From: Ostreiculturibacter nitratireducens
GTDB taxonomy: Bacteria > Pseudomonadota > Alphaproteobacteria > Rhodobacterales > Rhodobacteraceae
Direction: 5' to 3'
NCBI RefSeq assembly: GCF_032670585.1
Contig: NZ_JAVQHL010000004.1
Coordinates: 350,264 to 414,263 of the forward strand
DNA length: 64,000 nucleotides
Position numbers and translations under genes: made by a program. The notes under the pieces are model-generated. The model worked only from the letters and a program-made list of their open reading frames with translations. It was not told the origin of the DNA and did not search any database. Of the stretch, positions 62,001 to 64,000 are shown one piece after another (positions within the stretch are counted from its first letter, which is position 1; every line of letters begins with the position of its first letter).

Positions 62001-62008
62001 GCGTGAAA
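62001..62008. promoter_or_regulatory. Candidate activator site (UAS) upstream of the DUF1446 operon
   Basis: GCGTGAAA lies 110 bp upstream of the -24 element at 62111, the same distance as its twin at 54240. A further GCGTGAA, as GCGT-N7-ACGC, is at 62023-62037. Candidate binding sites for the adjacent activator; inference. Confidence 0.4.
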
Positions 62009-62069
62009 ACCAAACTCGCCTTGCGTGAATTCGACGCGCCGCGTCGGGGCCAGACCCGCAGCATCACAT

Positions 62070-62089
62070 AATTGATATAGTTATCAATT
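62070..62089. promoter_or_regulatory. AT-rich palindrome AATTGATA-N4-TATCAATT
   Basis: Perfect 8-bp arms around TAGT in otherwise GC-rich DNA, centred about 31 bp upstream of the -24 element. It overlaps the IHF consensus at 62082-62094. It could be an operator of a second regulator or a DNA-bending site. Confidence 0.5.
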
Positions 62090-62094
62090 GCTTG
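62082..62094 (+). promoter_or_regulatory. Candidate IHF binding site
   Basis: TATCAATTGCTTG is a perfect match to the IHF consensus WATCAANNNNTTR. It lies between the candidate activator sites and the -24/-12 promoter, where IHF usually bends DNA at sigma-54 promoters. Confidence 0.6.
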
Positions 62095-62110
62095 CACAAT
62101 CCCTCGATCT

Positions 62111-62126
62111 TGGCACGGGATGTGCA
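62111..62126 (+). promoter_or_regulatory. Sigma-54 (-24/-12) promoter of the DUF1446 operon
   Basis: TGGCACGGGATGTGCA has the full TGGCACG -24 box and GC exactly 10 bp after GG; the -12 box reads TGTGCA in place of TTGCA-type. Expected start of transcription near 62138, about 28 nt before the ATG at 62166. Confidence 0.8.
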
Positions 62127-62165
62127 TGTACGTGGGCAATCGACCTTTTGCCCTACGAGGTGCCC

Positions 62166-63524
62166 ATGTCATCCCTGAAGATCATCTGTCCGAACGGACA
62201 TCTTGGTTTCGCCCCGCTGAAAACCGGCAGCTTCCATCTGGGCGTGGACGCCGGACCGGATTTCATCGCGGCGGACTCCGGCAGCGATGACATCGGGCCG
62301 GTGCCCCTCGGCACCGACACCTGCGCAAGCCCCAAGGCATGGCAGGAGCACGACCTGGAAGAGATGCTCCTCGCAGCGCGCCGGATCGGGGTCCCGATGA
62401 TGATCGGATCGGCCGGCGATACGGGCACCAACAGCCGCGTCGACATGTACGTCGACTCCATCCGCAAGATCGCCGCGAAGCACGAACTGCCGCCCTTCAA
62501 GATCGGCTGGTTCTATTCCGAGGTCGACAAGGAAACCGTTCGCGCGAAGATCCGGAGCGGGTCGGCGATCAAGGGGCTCGACGCGCGGGAGGATCTTTCC
62601 GAGCAAGAGCTCGACGCCACCGACCGCATCGTGGCGATGGCGGGCGTCCATCCCTTCCTGAAGCTGCTCGAAGAGGGCTGCGACGTGATCATCGGCGGGC
62701 GGTCGTCCGACAGCGCGATCTTCGCGGCGGCGGCCTTGTTCAAGGGCTATCCGGAGGCACAGTCCTACTATCTTGGCAAGGTGCTGGAATGCGCCTCGTT
62801 CTGCGCCGAACCCTACGGCGCGAAGGAAACCGTGATGGGCGAGATCACCGACGATTTCGTCGAGGTCACCGCGATGGCCCCGTTCCAGCGCTGCACCGTG
62901 GCCTCGGTCGCCGGGCACGCGATGTACGAACGCTCGAACCCGTTCCACGAATTCGTCGCCGGCGGCATGCTCGACATGACGGACTGCCACTACGACCAGG
63001 TCGCCGACAAGACGACCCGCGTCACCGGGATGGAATTCGTCCCGGCCCAGGATTTCCGCGTCAAGTTGGAAGGCTCCGGCAAGGTCGGCGAACGCTTCGT
63101 GGGGATGGCCGGCATCCGCGACCCCTACACGATCGCCCATGTCGACGAGGTCATCGCCTGGGCACGCGCGCAGACGGAGGAACGCTTCGGCAAGGAAGGC
63201 TGGGAACTGCATTACAACGTCTTCGGCCGGAACGGCGTCATGGGCGACATGGAGCCCCTGAAGGACAAGCCGGGCCACGAGCTCTGCGTCGTCGTCCAGG
63301 GCATCGCGCCGACACGCGAGATGGCCGAAGAGGTGACGATGACCGGCACCCGCCAGCTGTTCTACGCGCGCCTTCCCGACGTGAAGGGAACCGCGGGCGG
63401 CGTGTCCTTCGTTCTGGACGAGGTTCTGCACGCCAGCCCCGCCTACCGCTGGACGGTAAACCACACGATGGCCGTGGACGACCCGCTCGAACTCTTCCCC
63501 ACCCACACCGCCATGATCGACTGA
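62166..63524 (+). CDS. DUF1446 (AtuA-like) family protein
   Basis: A 452-residue protein of the DUF1446 family, related to AtuA of acyclic terpene degradation. Typical segments are the N-terminal GVDAGPDFIAADSGSDDIGP, GSAGDTGTNSRVD and DVIIGGRSSDSAIFAAAAL. Biochemical function of the family is not established. ATG 62166 has ACGAGG upstream; a longer frame from 62088 runs through the promoter. It is followed after 7 nt by a DUF4387 gene, a pairing seen in many genomes, and then by an acyl-CoA dehydrogenase, so acid or CoA-ester breakdown is likely. Confidence 0.85.
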   Translation: MSSLKIICPNGHLGFAPLKTGSFHLGVDAGPDFIAADSGSDDIGPVPLGTDTCASPKAWQEHDLEEMLLAARRIGVPMMIGSAGDTGTNSRVDMYVDSIRKIAAKHELPPFKIGWFYSEVDKETVRAKIRSGSAIKGLDAREDLSEQELDATDRIVAMAGVHPFLKLLEEGCDVIIGGRSSDSAIFAAAALFKGYPEAQSYYLGKVLECASFCAEPYGAKETVMGEITDDFVEVTAMAPFQRCTVASVAGHAMYERSNPFHEFVAGGMLDMTDCHYDQVADKTTRVTGMEFVPAQDFRVKLEGSGKVGERFVGMAGIRDPYTIAHVDEVIAWARAQTEERFGKEGWELHYNVFGRNGVMGDMEPLKDKPGHELCVVVQGIAPTREMAEEVTMTGTRQLFYARLPDVKGTAGGVSFVLDEVLHASPAYRWTVNHTMAVDDPLELFPTHTAMID

Positions 63525-63531
63525 GGTTGCC

Positions 63532-63861
63532 ATGAACACGCGCAAGACGCTGGCTGAACTGGCCAAGACCATCCGCTCCAAGAACGCTGGCACGGACAAG
63601 ATCACTTTCGACATCATCTTCCGCGAGAAGGAGACCTACGAACTGGTCAAGCGCTCGCGGGCGCTCACGCGGGAAAGCGTCTGCAGTGTCCTGAACGTCG
63701 ATCCGGCCCGGCTCACGGACTTCGTGGAATACGACCCGGCCTACGCGATCAAGTTCACCATCCTGCGCGAAAGGCCGAGCGGCAGCGCAGGGGACGGCGA
63801 CATCTTCGGAGCCCAGCAATACGCACCCTTCCTCGACGTCGAAGTCGACATGACCGCCTGA
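63532..63861 (+). CDS. DUF4387-family protein
   Basis: A 109-residue small protein of the DUF4387 family with no known function. It shows KTLAELAKTIRSKNAGTDK at the N-terminus, LTRESVCSVLNVD in the middle and GDIFGAQQYAPFLDVEV at the end. It directly follows the DUF1446 gene, and the two probably form one complex, as the domains are fused or adjacent in other bacteria. No signal peptide or membrane segment. Confidence 0.82.
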   Translation: MNTRKTLAELAKTIRSKNAGTDKITFDIIFREKETYELVKRSRALTRESVCSVLNVDPARLTDFVEYDPAYAIKFTILRERPSGSAGDGDIFGAQQYAPFLDVEVDMTA

Positions 63862-63870
63862 GGCGAGCCG

Positions 63871-64000
63871 ATGGCCCTGAAACCCAAGGACGCCCCTGAT
63901 CTTTCGCGCTTTGACTGGGAGGACGCCTTCCGGCTGGAAGAGCAGTTGTCCGAGGACGAGCGGATGATGCGCGACGCGGCGCGAAGCTATGCGCGGGAGA
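63871..64000 (+). CDS. Acyl-CoA dehydrogenase, glutaryl-CoA dehydrogenase-like (partial, 3' end outside window)
   Basis: Only the first 43 codons are inside the window. The sequence DLSRFDWEDAFRLEEQLSED then ERMMRDAARSYARE is very close to the N-terminus of glutaryl-CoA dehydrogenases, which turn glutaryl-CoA into crotonyl-CoA in lysine and tryptophan breakdown. It starts 9 nt after the DUF4387 stop and should belong to the same sigma-54-driven operon. A related acyl-CoA dehydrogenase with another substrate cannot be excluded from this fragment. Confidence 0.78.
   Translation, partial: MALKPKDAPDLSRFDWEDAFRLEEQLSEDERMMRDAARSYARE

Overview
The window is a gene-dense (about 55 genes), GC-rich stretch of a bacterial chromosome. 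Gene content points to an alphaproteobacterium of the Rhodobacterales: ABC and TRAP uptake systems with Tat-exported binding proteins, an NAD-linked molybdenum/tungsten formate dehydrogenase of the fused NuoEF type, an extra rpoN gene, and many short catabolic operons each with a local regulator. No rRNA, tRNA, CRISPR array, insertion sequence or integrase was recognised, so this looks like chromosomal metabolic islands rather than a mobile element.

1-16.7 kb is a carbohydrate-uptake and catabolism locus. It has a MalFGK-type ABC transporter with a Tat-exported binding protein, two PfkB kinases, a FucU/RbsD mutarotase, an SGNH hydrolase, an FAH-family enzyme (cut by the left edge), an aldo/keto reductase with an amidohydrolase-2 lactonase, a TIM-barrel isomerase, an FGGY kinase with a 6-phospho-3-hexuloisomerase-like SIS protein, an M42 peptidase overlapping a BtpA/SgcQ protein, and a GntR/FCD regulator. 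Three copies of one palindrome (consensus YTARCATGTYAG) lie in the two divergent intergenic regions and at the regulator's own start. They look like operators of one regulon covering the whole locus. 16.8-21.6 kb has an amidase, a 51-residue membrane protein and a TRAP transporter. 21.7-26.5 kb has a secreted SH3b/crystallin-like protein, a saccharopine-dehydrogenase-like protein, an ALDH7-type dehydrogenase and an RNA 2',3'-cyclic phosphodiesterase.

26.6-36.3 kb is a formate oxidation and molybdenum cofactor block: DUF2478 protein, fdhD, mobA, mobB, an unknown gene, moeA, tusA and the two-subunit formate dehydrogenase. 36.7-41.6 kb has iolE, an RpiR regulator and xylB-xylA. 41.9-48.5 kb has a membrane acyltransferase, an HpcH/HpaI aldolase and a four-gene Mla/MCE lipid transport operon. 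48.9-52.4 kb is one 1185-residue protein fusing an amino-acid adenylation domain, a carrier domain and a membrane acyltransferase-3 domain. It may activate an amino acid and transfer it across the membrane, doing in one chain what DltABD or AlmEFG do in several.

52.9-64.0 kb looks like a self-contained sigma-54 module: an rpoN paralogue; a dipeptide/oligopeptide ABC operon ending in a C45 acyltransferase/amidohydrolase and a sigma-54 activator without a sensor domain; then DUF1446, DUF4387 and the start of a glutaryl-CoA-dehydrogenase-like gene. Both transcription units begin with a clear -24/-12 promoter, and the same octamer (GCGTGAAA) lies 110-111 bp upstream of each. This is the most distinctive regulatory arrangement in the window.
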